From the NCBI GenBank assembly GCA_046719185.1, contig JBDNDK010000119.1:1-7619 (forward strand): 7,619 nucleotides of DNA, given 5' to 3'. Source of the stretch: JBDNDK01 sp046719185 (lineage in GTDB: Bacteria > Armatimonadota > UBA5829). The translations under genes were made by a program, and so were the position numbers. The notes beneath the pieces were generated by a model, which had not been told where the DNA came from, did no database searches, and saw only the letters and a program-made list of their open reading frames with translations. The first letter of the stretch is position 1. Each line of letters begins with the position of its first letter. Below are positions 1 through 6,919 of this stretch, one piece after another.

Positions 1-2087
1 CCGATCTTTTTTGGAATACAGACGGTTCACAAAAATTTTATTCTATTACAATGAGTCAAGTAAATGGAAATACTTATTCTGCATATATTCCATATCAACC
101 ACCTGGAACTACGGTATATTATTATATTGTTGCTAAAGATACTATACCAAGATGGAATGATACGCAAGGAATTGAAGTTACGCACCCAGTCGAGGCTCCT
201 ATTGACTTAAATTCATTTAATATAATAGAGGATAATGATCCACCTATTATCCAACACATACCTTTAGCTGACAAATCAATAGCTCCATTTATAATTCAGG
301 CACTTGTAACTGATCAATTAAGCAGTGTTGAAGAGGTTGAATTATTTTACCATAAAAACAACTTACCGGACATAAAGATTGTGATGACAAATAATGGAAA
401 TGGTGTGTTTACTGCAGAAATACCAGAAACTCTAACAAATAATGATGTTATATACTACAAAATTAGAGCAACTGACTCATCATTAAACCAGAATCAGTCT
501 GTGCATCCAAGTTGGGGTGGATATCATAATTTTTCAAGTAAGCATAGATTATCTGTCGGAATATACAAAGCATCTTCTAATCCATCATATTTTACAGGTG
601 AAAGTTGGAATGGATATAATGCTATTTGGAATATATTAGATGAAGATTCTGAAAAGAGATTTAGGCCAGTTGTTATAGATGGGCTGAGTAGTGCGGATTT
701 AGTTGGAATTGATTCTATTGTCCTGCCTGGGAATGCACCCCTAGAAAATCATATTGAGGATATTTTAAATTGGTTTAGTATAGGAAAGACAATTTTAACA
801 ATTGATTCTGGAGTAAGTTTTGCTGCATATTCAGGCTTATTGTTTCCAAGTGCTGTAAATACAAATGGCAATCCTACATATTGGTCATACTCTGCTGGAG
901 AAGACGATCAAGAAATTGTATCTGCCTATCCTATCACAAAAGGCTACACTGTTGGACAAATCATTCAATCTAACATAAATGGTGTGCAGTTTAATAGTGA
1001 TATGCTGATAGAGAGCACAAAAACTATAGCTGTGAGAAATAATGTAGTAAATAAAGCTTATGCAATTTATAGAGATGTTCCACAAATGGGAAGAATAATT
1101 GCTTTAGGTCCTTATGCTCCGGTTAGAGATTCACAAAAATCTATAATTAGAGAATCAATTGCTACAAATATTGAAATTCTTTCTCCTAATGATGGAGATA
1201 GATATCTTATTGGAGATATTATAAATATTAGATATAAATTTCATGGGACTTGGAGACAAGATGAGCATGTTATCATTGAATACAAAAATGATAATATGCC
1301 AAATTGGGTTGTGTTATCAAATGGTGATAATCCACTTGGAACAAACGATGTTATTGAATGGGATACATCTGGCTTACAGCCAAATGCAACATATAAAATA
1401 AAACTTAGATTATCATCTTCTCAGATAGTAAGTGAATCTGGAAATTTTTCGATTGGGCTTGGTGTCAGCGTAAACAAAGCCAAACTTCAGCCTGATTCAA
1501 CACTTATCAGAACTGATGAGGCAGTTGTAACAGCAGTATTTCCAATGGAAAATCATTTTTATGTTCAAGATCCTTATGAATACTGTGGTATCAGAGTGAA
1601 TTGGAATAATACAATGCCTAATATAAATGACAGACTTGATATAAGCGGGATAATTGAAACACTAAATCTTAATGGCTACCCTTCTGAAAGAATTATAAAT
1701 GCTTTAACAATTATAAATTCTAATGATCCATATACAATTAAACCTATCGGGCTAAATTCTATGGCTATTGGAGGTTCTAGCCAAAGTATTGTACCTGGTG
1801 TGATGAATGGTATTGGCTTAAACAATATGGGAATGCTGGTTCGTTTTGCAGGAAGTGTTACATCAATTAATCAAAATATAATTTATGTTGATGATGGGGC
1901 AGGTGTTCAAAATGAAAATGGCAAAATTGGTGTTAAGGTGATACTTCCTTCATACAATCCTTCAATTTCTGTTGGTAAAATTGTTGGAGTAACAGGTGTT
2001 ATTATTGGAAATATACCTGATGGGTGGAATGCTAATAGTAGGACAGTAAGATTAAGATCAACAAATGATTTACAAATTTTTAATTAA
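1..2087 (+). CDS. Large multidomain probable secreted protein: Ig-like repeats, degenerate GATase-like domain, OB-like C-terminus (5' end missing)
   Basis: The frame is open to the left edge (first full codon at base 3), so the ATG at 51 is internal; 694 C-terminal residues are visible, numbered here from base 3. Residues 1-65 and 79-179 are two copies of one Ig-like repeat: each has an LFW/LFY strand, then NGN-x-(Y/F)-(S/T)-A-x-IP, then YY-x-I-x-A-x-D. Residues 183-385 resemble a ThuA or class I glutamine-amidotransferase-like fold (VLPGNAP at 240, DSGVSF at 268, AYPITKGY at 308). Where a nucleophile Cys would be expected there is none, so it is probably non-catalytic. Residues 390-484 form another beta-sandwich domain (ILSPNDGD opening). 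Residues 486-694 resemble an OB-like module with GIGLNNMG (603) and YVDDGAG (628). No sorting signal or membrane anchor is seen at the C-terminus, and the signal peptide, if any, lies outside the window. Domain names rest on pattern recognition. An enzymatic domain such as a protease could lie in the missing N-terminal part; the function is unknown. Confidence 0.8.
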   Translation, partial: DLFWNTDGSQKFYSITMSQVNGNTYSAYIPYQPPGTTVYYYIVAKDTIPRWNDTQGIEVTHPVEAPIDLNSFNIIEDNDPPIIQHIPLADKSIAPFIIQALVTDQLSSVEEVELFYHKNNLPDIKIVMTNNGNGVFTAEIPETLTNNDVIYYKIRATDSSLNQNQSVHPSWGGYHNFSSKHRLSVGIYKASSNPSYFTGESWNGYNAIWNILDEDSEKRFRPVVIDGLSSADLVGIDSIVLPGNAPLENHIEDILNWFSIGKTILTIDSGVSFAAYSGLLFPSAVNTNGNPTYWSYSAGEDDQEIVSAYPITKGYTVGQIIQSNINGVQFNSDMLIESTKTIAVRNNVVNKAYAIYRDVPQMGRIIALGPYAPVRDSQKSIIRESIATNIEILSPNDGDRYLIGDIINIRYKFHGTWRQDEHVIIEYKNDNMPNWVVLSNGDNPLGTNDVIEWDTSGLQPNATYKIKLRLSSSQIVSESGNFSIGLGVSVNKAKLQPDSTLIRTDEAVVTAVFPMENHFYVQDPYEYCGIRVNWNNTMPNINDRLDISGIIETLNLNGYPSERIINALTIINSNDPYTIKPIGLNSMAIGGSSQSIVPGVMNGIGLNNMGMLVRFAGSVTSINQNIIYVDDGAGVQNENGKIGVKVILPSYNPSISVGKIVGVTGVIIGNIPDGWNANSRTVRLRSTNDLQIFN

Positions 2088-2177
2088 AAATAAAGTATTT
2101 TTACTTGTTTTTGTTTCTATATGGAATATATCTAAATGAAAAGTGGTATAAATATTTTATAAAAATAATGAAAAGGG

Positions 2178-2223
2178 TCAGGAGCGATTGACATAAGAGT
2201 CATCCCAATAAAAAAGCTCCTGA
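2178..2223. terminator. Nested hairpin, possible bidirectional terminator or small structured RNA
   Basis: TCAGGAGC (2178-2185) pairs perfectly with GCTCCTGA (2216-2223). Directly inside, GATTGAC (2186-2192) pairs with GTCATC (2199-2204) with one bulged T, leaving a 6-base loop. An unpaired A-rich strand (2205-2215) completes the interior. On the plus strand the stem is followed by GTTTTAT; on the minus strand by CCCTTTTCATT. The hairpin lies in the tail-to-tail space between the surface-protein gene and rhaI, so it could end transcription from either side. The large asymmetric interior is unusual for a simple terminator. Confidence 0.45.
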
Positions 2224-2231
2224 GTTTTATA

Positions 2232-2257
2232 GGCCTCATGATATGTGTTATGAGGCC
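2232..2257. terminator. Probable intrinsic terminator between convergent genes
   Basis: GGCCTCAT (2232-2239) pairs perfectly with ATGAGGCC (2250-2257). The stem can extend by a G-T and an A-T pair to leave a 6-base loop. The plus-strand tail ATTTTGATTTT is T-rich, as expected for a rho-independent terminator of the upstream plus-strand gene. On the minus strand the hairpin starts 18 bases after the rhaI stop, but its tail (TATAAAACTC) is poor in T, so rhaI termination may also need the hairpin at 2178-2223. Confidence 0.6.
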
Positions 2258-2275
2258 ATTTTGATTTTATATCTA

Positions 2276-3514
2276 TTATGCCCCTACTCCACCAGATCCC
2301 GATCTAATTCCTCTTTCTTCTGATACCTTTTTCCAATATCCACTATTCCTAAAAGCATTTAATGGTTCTGGATCTAACCCCATTTCTTCTCTAACAGTTT
2401 TGAGTAAGGGTTCTACATCTGTATTAAATGCAGTTTGAAGACAATTTTCAGCTGTAACAATATCATTATTCATCTGAGCATCATAAAGTGATTTTCTGTC
2501 AATACACATTGCTTTTGCATAAGCAGATTGTATATTTAGAATTGTCTGAATCATAGCATCAATTTTTGATTTTGTTACATGTGCTTGATCAACCATATAA
2601 GCAATAGGAGGATTATTATTGGGCTCTTCTTCAGCTTTTACAAGCTCATTATATATTAAAAATAATTCATAAGGGTTAATAGAGCCAACAGTTAAATCAT
2701 CATCTGCATATTTGTGATTGTTGAAATGGAAGCCGCCCAATCTTTCTTCATCAATAAGAAATGCAACAATATGTTCAATATTTTGACCTGTGAAATGATG
2801 ACCTAAATCAACCAAAACATGTGCATTTGGTCCACAGTTTTTTGCCATTATATAGCTCATGCCCCAATCAGCTATATCTGTATGATAAAAACCAGGCTCA
2901 AAAGGTTTATATTCGATAAGCATTCTCATGTTATCTGGCATTTCAGCATATACTTTTTGGAGTGAATCCTGCATATATGCTTTCCTTCTTCTAAAATCTG
3001 CTTGTCCAGGATAATCAGAACCATCAGCAAACCACAAAGAAATAGTTTCAGAACCCAATTTTTTTGCAATCTGAATGCTGTCTATCATATGTTTAATTGC
3101 CTTGTTTCTTACTTCAGGATTTTCATTTGTTATACTTCCAAATGCATAATCTCTATCTTGAAATACATTAGGATTTATTGAACCAATTTTTATACCAAGA
3201 CTTGCTGCATAATCTGCAAGTGTTTCACAATCAGATAATCCATTAGGAAAATCCCAAAGCACATGAACTGCAACAGTTGGTGCAATTCCAGTAAACTTAT
3301 GAACTTGTGCAGCATCAGCAACTTTTTCTTCTATTGTCACAGCAGATCCAGATTGCTTATATGAGCCAAATCTTGTTCCAGCATCAGAATATCCCCAACT
3401 GGGTGTTTCTATTTTTTGCTTTTTTAGTCTGTTTTTAACAGATTCTACATCAACGCCTCTGTTGGATAATTTATCAATCAATATTTTATATTCTTCTTTG
3501 TATGAATAGTCCAT
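2276..3514 (-). CDS. rhaI: L-rhamnose isomerase, RhaI type (metal-dependent TIM-barrel sugar isomerase)
   Basis: A 412-residue cytoplasmic enzyme expected to interconvert L-rhamnose and L-rhamnulose; members of this type often also accept other aldoses such as D-allose. It is slightly shorter than the well-studied Pseudomonas stutzeri enzyme (about 430 residues). The residues I recall for that enzyme's metal site and catalysis all have counterparts here at one constant offset: E201 and K203 (IEYKP), D236 and H239 (VDLGHH), H263 (GGFHFNNHKY), D271 and D309 (MVDQAH). H84 and W161 are further likely substrate-pocket residues. The start is supported by GGGAG seven bases upstream and a good promoter. 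The tail is Gly/Ser-rich. No rhamnulokinase, aldolase, mutarotase or transporter gene is adjacent, and the downstream neighbour is convergent. The enzyme call is strong; the physiological substrate is inferred from family and could be another sugar. Confidence 0.93.
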   Translation of the reverse strand: MDYSYKEEYKILIDKLSNRGVDVESVKNRLKKQKIETPSWGYSDAGTRFGSYKQSGSAVTIEEKVADAAQVHKFTGIAPTVAVHVLWDFPNGLSDCETLADYAASLGIKIGSINPNVFQDRDYAFGSITNENPEVRNKAIKHMIDSIQIAKKLGSETISLWFADGSDYPGQADFRRRKAYMQDSLQKVYAEMPDNMRMLIEYKPFEPGFYHTDIADWGMSYIMAKNCGPNAHVLVDLGHHFTGQNIEHIVAFLIDEERLGGFHFNNHKYADDDLTVGSINPYELFLIYNELVKAEEEPNNNPPIAYMVDQAHVTKSKIDAMIQTILNIQSAYAKAMCIDRKSLYDAQMNNDIVTAENCLQTAFNTDVEPLLKTVREEMGLDPEPLNAFRNSGYWKKVSEERGIRSGSGGVGA

Positions 3515-3521
3515 ATATATT

Positions 3522-3526
3522 CTCCC
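3522..3526 (-). promoter_or_regulatory. Shine-Dalgarno site of rhaI
   Basis: The minus strand reads GGGAG, followed by seven bases and the ATG at 3514. It is the best-spaced ribosome binding site in the window and fixes the rhaI start. Confidence 0.75.
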
Positions 3527-3559
3527 AATCTTTAGTTTATACGATAGTATTCTTAGTGT

Positions 3560-3588
3560 ATTATATCTATGTAGCCATATTTAGACAA
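3560..3588 (-). promoter_or_regulatory. Sigma70-type promoter of rhaI
   Basis: On the minus strand, TTGTCT (3588-3583, four of six matches to the -35 consensus) is separated by exactly 17 bases from a perfect -10 TATAAT (3565-3560). Transcription would start near base 3553, giving a leader of about 40 bases that carries the GGGAG site. The promoter lies in the 89-base gap between the phosphatase stop and the rhaI start, so rhaI can be expressed on its own. I see no clear operator palindrome beside it. Confidence 0.7.
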
Positions 3589-3603
3589 TACAGATAAAAA
3601 TAT

Positions 3604-4788
3604 TTACCATTCTAGTATTTCTTTGCTTGGATTTGTTTTTTGGAGGATTTTAATGCAGATAAGAGTGATATCATCTCTTGAATATCTTTCTACATCACTA
3701 ACTAATGCTAAAAATACATTATCAAGAGTTTCTTTTGCGGAATTTGAATTATAAGCTATCAATAATTTTTCAACACCTTCAATTCCTGGTCTTCCTTCAG
3801 GTCTTGGAACATCTAATGCTCCATCAGTAAAAAAGAAAAGCAAATCACCTTCATCAAGATCAATTGATCTATCATTTATTATTAAATCTTCCATCAATGA
3901 AAGAATTGTACCAGTAGTTTGGAGCCTTTTTATTTCTCCACTTGATTTTAATAATAATTGTGAATCGTGCCCTGCACTTGCATAAATTAATTTCATTCTT
4001 TCTGTATCTATAAATCCACAAAACATAGTAACAAACATTTCAGTTGGCATAAAACCACCTAATTCACTATTGAGATAGCATAAAACTTCAGATGGTGTTG
4101 ATGATGTTGTGACAATTTGATTTAGTAGGTTTTTTAATGCTGCAGTAAATAATGCTGCCTGAACTCCTTTGCCAGATACATCTCCAATACAAAAGAATAG
4201 TTTGCCATTTATTTTTCTTACATCTAGATAGTCACCGCCTACCCATTCTGAATAGGACAATCTTGCAGAGATGTCTAAACCATCAATTTTTGGAGTTTTG
4301 GGAGTTATTAAACCTGCTTGTAGAAGTGCGGCTGAATTTATATCCCATTCCATTTTGTCCATAGCTTTTTTTAATTTATTTGCATAATTTTCAACTTCTT
4401 CAGCTCCATCTGATATTTTTGCCACAAGAAATGAAGTGAAAAAATACACAACAATTCTCATTATTGTAAATGCTATAAAATCTGCAGAAAACAAACTGAA
4501 TTTTTCAGTTAATATCAAATTTAAATTTTCAATAAATACATTAAAAGCTGCAAAAATAAATCCATATCTTATACCAAGAAAACTAGATACTGCTAAAGTA
4601 GGGATAAGATAAAGAATACCTAAGTCAAATTCCGTCTGTGAGTTTATGTCAAAATATGCAACAGTTAAGGATAATATACTTGAGGATATGAGAAATAATA
4701 TTCTCAAATTTAAACTGCTTCTTAATAATTTCCTAAAAGTAATGCTTTTTCCTAATATAGTATTTTTAATATTTCTTTTTTTTAGCAT
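3604..4788 (-). CDS. Membrane-anchored SpoIIE/RsbU-type PP2C serine/threonine phosphatase
   Basis: A 394-residue protein. After a basic N-terminus come four hydrophobic segments at about residues 28-46, 56-72, 75-93 and 99-123. The YLIP...SSFLGIRYGF pattern is typical of membrane sensor modules of kinases and cyclases. A charged helical linker (124-160) leads to a PP2C domain: VGGDYLD (183-189), GDVSGKGVQAAL (202-213), FCGFID (256), SAGHD (271-275), FTDGALD (320-326) and RDDITL (371-376). The Asp residues in GGD, GDVSG, TDG and DD form the usual metal site, so it should be active. Family members dephosphorylate anti-sigma-factor antagonists (STAS proteins) in partner-switching pathways; no such partner is in the window. 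GHD replaces the commoner GHN. No Shine-Dalgarno site precedes the ATG, but no other Met occurs before residue 110. No terminator is evident before rhaI, so read-through is possible. Confidence 0.9.
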   Translation of the reverse strand: MLKKRNIKNTILGKSITFRKLLRSSLNLRILFLISSSILSLTVAYFDINSQTEFDLGILYLIPTLAVSSFLGIRYGFIFAAFNVFIENLNLILTEKFSLFSADFIAFTIMRIVVYFFTSFLVAKISDGAEEVENYANKLKKAMDKMEWDINSAALLQAGLITPKTPKIDGLDISARLSYSEWVGGDYLDVRKINGKLFFCIGDVSGKGVQAALFTAALKNLLNQIVTTSSTPSEVLCYLNSELGGFMPTEMFVTMFCGFIDTERMKLIYASAGHDSQLLLKSSGEIKRLQTTGTILSLMEDLIINDRSIDLDEGDLLFFFTDGALDVPRPEGRPGIEGVEKLLIAYNSNSAKETLDNVFLALVSDVERYSRDDITLICIKILQKTNPSKEILEW

Positions 4789-4809
4789 AAAATATTATTA
4801 AAAATGTAA

Positions 4810-4841
4810 ATTATATTTATTCTTATTATGGATATTTTCAA
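4810..4841 (-). promoter_or_regulatory. Candidate promoter of the phosphatase gene (weak)
   Basis: The minus strand has a perfect TATAAT (4815-4810) about 20 bases before the ATG at 4788. A TTGAAA (4841-4836) lies upstream, but the spacing is 20 bases, longer than the usual 16-18. The leader would be only about 15 bases long. In such AT-rich DNA a TATAAT alone is weak evidence. Confidence 0.3.
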
Positions 4842-4888
4842 GCATAAAATAAGTGCTAAATATACTGTTTTATCTGTATTTGCATAAA

Positions 4889-4897
4889 TGTTATAAT
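4889..4897 (+). promoter_or_regulatory. Extended -10 promoter of mnmG, probably giving a leaderless mRNA
   Basis: TGTTATAAT is a perfect extended -10 element (TGnTATAAT). A poor -35 match, TTTATC (4869-4874), lies 17 bases before the hexamer, as expected for promoters that rely on the TG motif. Initiation about seven bases downstream would fall at roughly 4904-4907, on or beside the mnmG ATG at 4907. This agrees with the lack of any Shine-Dalgarno sequence. Confidence 0.5.
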
Positions 4898-4906
4898 TAT
4901 TATGAT

Positions 4907-6772
4907 ATGGATAATTTTGATGTTATAGTAATAGGTGCTGGCCATGCTGGATGTGAAGCTGCACTTGCTTGTGCAAGATCTGGCTTATCAACACTTCTTA
5001 CCACAATTAATATAGATAGAATTGCACATATGCCTTGCAATTGTAGTGTTGGTGGTCCTGCAAAAGGTCATCTTGTAAGAGAGATTGATGCACTTGGCGG
5101 TGAGCAAGCAATAGCTGTAGATTCTACATATACTCATATTAGGCTTCTCAATACCGGTAAAGGTCCTGCGGTACAAGCTTTAAGAGCACAAGTTGATAAA
5201 AGGCATTATGAGGAATATTTTAGGAAATTACTCTTTTCTACCCCTAATCTGCAGGTAAAACAATCAATGGTATGCTCTGTTGATGTAAATAATGGGAAAG
5301 TTGCCGGAATTAGAACTCAGACAGGTATGTATTATGGTGGAAAAGCTATAATAATAACTACTGGTACATTTCTAAATGGATTGATACATATAGGTGAAAC
5401 ACAAATATCTTCTGGAAGAGCGGGTGAAGCTGCATCTACTGAATTATCAAATAGCCTTGTATCATTAGGGTTTGAATTAGGAAGACTTAAAACAGGAACC
5501 ACTGCAAGAATTGATAAAAAAAGCATAGATTTTTCTAAGTGTGAAATTCAAGAAGCCGAACCAGATGCAGGACCATTCTCATTTATGTATGATTATATAG
5601 AGAAACCTAATCTTCTTCCTTGTTATCTTACATGGACCAATGAAAAAACAAAAGAAGTTATAATGAAAAATCTTGATAGATCCGCAATGTATGGAGGAAG
5701 AATTGATGGTGTTGGTCCTAGATACTGCCCTTCAATTGAAGATAAAATTGTAAAATTTCCAGACAAACAAAGACATCAAGTATTTCTTGAACAAGAAGGT
5801 TGGGAAAATGATGAAATATATGTACAAGGTATGTCCACAAGCCTGCCTGAAGAAGTCCAAATTGATTTTTTAAAAACCATTCCAGGATTAGAAGATTTGA
5901 TTATGTTCAGACCTGGATATGCAATTGAATATGACTATGCTCCTCCAACTCAGCTATATAGAACACTAGAAACAAAATTAATTGAAGGATTATTTTTTGC
6001 AGGACAGATAAATGGTACTTCTGGGTATGAAGAAGCTGCAGCTCAAGGATTGATTGCAGGTATCAATGCATCTGCTAAAATTAAGAATACAGATCCTATT
6101 ATAATTGACAGAAGCCAAGGTTATATCGGTGTTTTAATTGATGATCTTGTAACTAAGGGAGTATCTGATCCATATAGACTTCTCACATCAAGAGCAGAAT
6201 ACAGATTATTATTAAGACATGACAATGCTGATTTAAGACTAACTGAAATTGGTAGAAAAGCGGGACTAGTTACAGATGAAAGATGGGAAAAACTACAAGA
6301 AAAGAAACATTATATAGAAAGTGAAACAAAAAGACTTTCTAGTGTTTATATAAAACCAAATGATAATGAAATATTAAAACAACTAAACATAGAAAGTATT
6401 TCTAAAACCTTTACACTTGAAGAAATACTTAGAAGACCTGATGTATCTTATGAGGATATAAAAAGAATATCTTCAAATGGTAAAATACCTCTTTCTGCTG
6501 CAAGACAAGTTGAAATGAACATAAAATACAGCGGATATATTGAAAGACAGCTTATACAGGTTAAACAAGCAAAGAAACTTGAGGAAAAGGTTATCCCGGC
6601 TGATATAAATTATATGTCCTTAAAAACTATTTCCAGAGAAGCAAGAGAAAAGCTTGAAAAAATTAAGCCTGATACTATCGGGCAGGCTTCAAGGATTCCT
6701 GGTGTAACACCATCTGATATTGCAATGTTATCAATTTATATTGATAAGCACAATCATAATAAAAAAGTTTAA
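4907..6772 (+). CDS. mnmG: tRNA uridine-5-carboxymethylaminomethyl(34) synthesis enzyme MnmG (GidA)
   Basis: A FAD-dependent enzyme that, with the GTPase MnmE, installs the (carboxymethyl)aminomethyl group on wobble U34 of several tRNAs. From this start it has 621 residues, close to the usual 620-630. It shows the Rossmann FAD motif GAGHAGCEAA (10-19), MPCNCSVGGPAKGH (from 42), GPAVQALRAQ, RLKTGTTARID, the PCY and RYCPSIEDK motifs with Cys239 and Cys274, RPGYAIEYDY, and the second FAD-contact motif AGQINGTSGYEEAAAQG (from 365). The C-terminus has the usual MnmE/tRNA-binding segment ending SRIPGVTPSDIAMLSIY. An in-frame GTG at 4853 would add 18 hydrophobic and Tyr-rich residues before the conserved start and would overlap the promoter, so it is rejected. 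MnmE is not in the window; rsmG follows on the same strand after a terminator. Confidence 0.97.
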   Translation: MDNFDVIVIGAGHAGCEAALACARSGLSTLLTTINIDRIAHMPCNCSVGGPAKGHLVREIDALGGEQAIAVDSTYTHIRLLNTGKGPAVQALRAQVDKRHYEEYFRKLLFSTPNLQVKQSMVCSVDVNNGKVAGIRTQTGMYYGGKAIIITTGTFLNGLIHIGETQISSGRAGEAASTELSNSLVSLGFELGRLKTGTTARIDKKSIDFSKCEIQEAEPDAGPFSFMYDYIEKPNLLPCYLTWTNEKTKEVIMKNLDRSAMYGGRIDGVGPRYCPSIEDKIVKFPDKQRHQVFLEQEGWENDEIYVQGMSTSLPEEVQIDFLKTIPGLEDLIMFRPGYAIEYDYAPPTQLYRTLETKLIEGLFFAGQINGTSGYEEAAAQGLIAGINASAKIKNTDPIIIDRSQGYIGVLIDDLVTKGVSDPYRLLTSRAEYRLLLRHDNADLRLTEIGRKAGLVTDERWEKLQEKKHYIESETKRLSSVYIKPNDNEILKQLNIESISKTFTLEEILRRPDVSYEDIKRISSNGKIPLSAARQVEMNIKYSGYIERQLIQVKQAKKLEEKVIPADINYMSLKTISREAREKLEKIKPDTIGQASRIPGVTPSDIAMLSIYIDKHNHNKKV

Positions 6773-6859
6773 TTAAACAAATTATGGGTATAATTTTTGA
6801 AAATATAAATATATATGTCTTGACAGAACAATTTAATTTAATAATGGCCAATACAAACT

Positions 6860-6891
6860 AAGCTGAATCTGATATAATTTGGATTCAGCTT
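6860..6891 (+). terminator. Intrinsic terminator after mnmG
   Basis: AAGCTGAATC (6860-6869) pairs perfectly with GATTCAGCTT (6882-6891), a 10-base-pair stem with a 12-base loop, followed by the T-rich TTGTATTTA. It lies 87 bases after the mnmG stop and 29 bases before the rsmG start, so it should separate the two genes. The loop itself carries a promoter-like sequence. Confidence 0.75.
6870..6878 (+). promoter_or_regulatory. Extended -10 promoter candidate for rsmG, inside the terminator loop
   Basis: TGATATAAT matches TGnTATAAT exactly and lies in the loop of the mnmG terminator. The -35 position at 17-base spacing, AATACA (6850-6855), matches only three of six bases. Initiation near 6885 would yield a leader of about 35 bases holding the GGAG site. 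The rsmG message would start within the descending arm and so could not refold the terminator. The placement between terminator and gene supports it, but AT-rich chance matches remain possible. Confidence 0.45.
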
Positions 6892-6904
6892 TTGTATTTA
6901 ATAT

Positions 6905-6908
6905 GGAG
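6905..6908 (+). promoter_or_regulatory. Probable Shine-Dalgarno site of rsmG
   Basis: GGAG lies 11 bases before the GTG at 6920, a little farther than ideal. An in-frame TAA at 6899-6901 means the start must lie downstream of it, and GTG 6920 is the only standard start codon before the conserved N-terminal helix. Confidence 0.5.
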
Positions 6909-6919
6909 TATATATTAAA

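Noticed and set aside
51..53. ATG at 51 as the start of the surface-protein gene
   Set aside because: The frame is open to the left edge and residues before the ATG align with the second Ig-like repeat (LFW matching LFY), so the gene starts outside the window.
2087..2111. AAGTA/TACTT mini-hairpin followed by T-rich sequence right after the first gene
   Set aside because: The stem has only five AT-rich pairs and is too weak to call a terminator.
3515..3603. Possible tRNA, riboswitch or operator in the gap before rhaI
   Set aside because: Only promoter and ribosome-binding elements are visible; no cloverleaf, conserved aptamer or clear inverted repeat was found.
4152..4364. Plus-strand reading frame inside the phosphatase gene, and similar short opposite-strand frames at 885-1085, 4988-5176, 5332-5526 and 7249-7491
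   Set aside because: Each lies opposite a well-supported conserved gene, has no family motif and fits a shadow frame.
4853..4906. An in-frame GTG start that would extend MnmG by 18 residues
   Set aside because: The added residues are not family-like, have no ribosome binding site and overlap the likely promoter; the conserved N-terminus begins at the ATG at 4907.
6789..6794. TATAAT just after the mnmG stop
   Set aside because: There is no TG extension and no -35 match, and anything initiated here would run into the terminator; likely an AT-rich chance match.
6820..6848. Perfect TTGACA at 6820-6825 as a promoter for rsmG
   Set aside because: No acceptable -10 occurs at 16-18 bases (TAATGG and neighbours match poorly; AATAAT is only 14 bases away), and a transcript from here would meet the terminator at 6860-6891.
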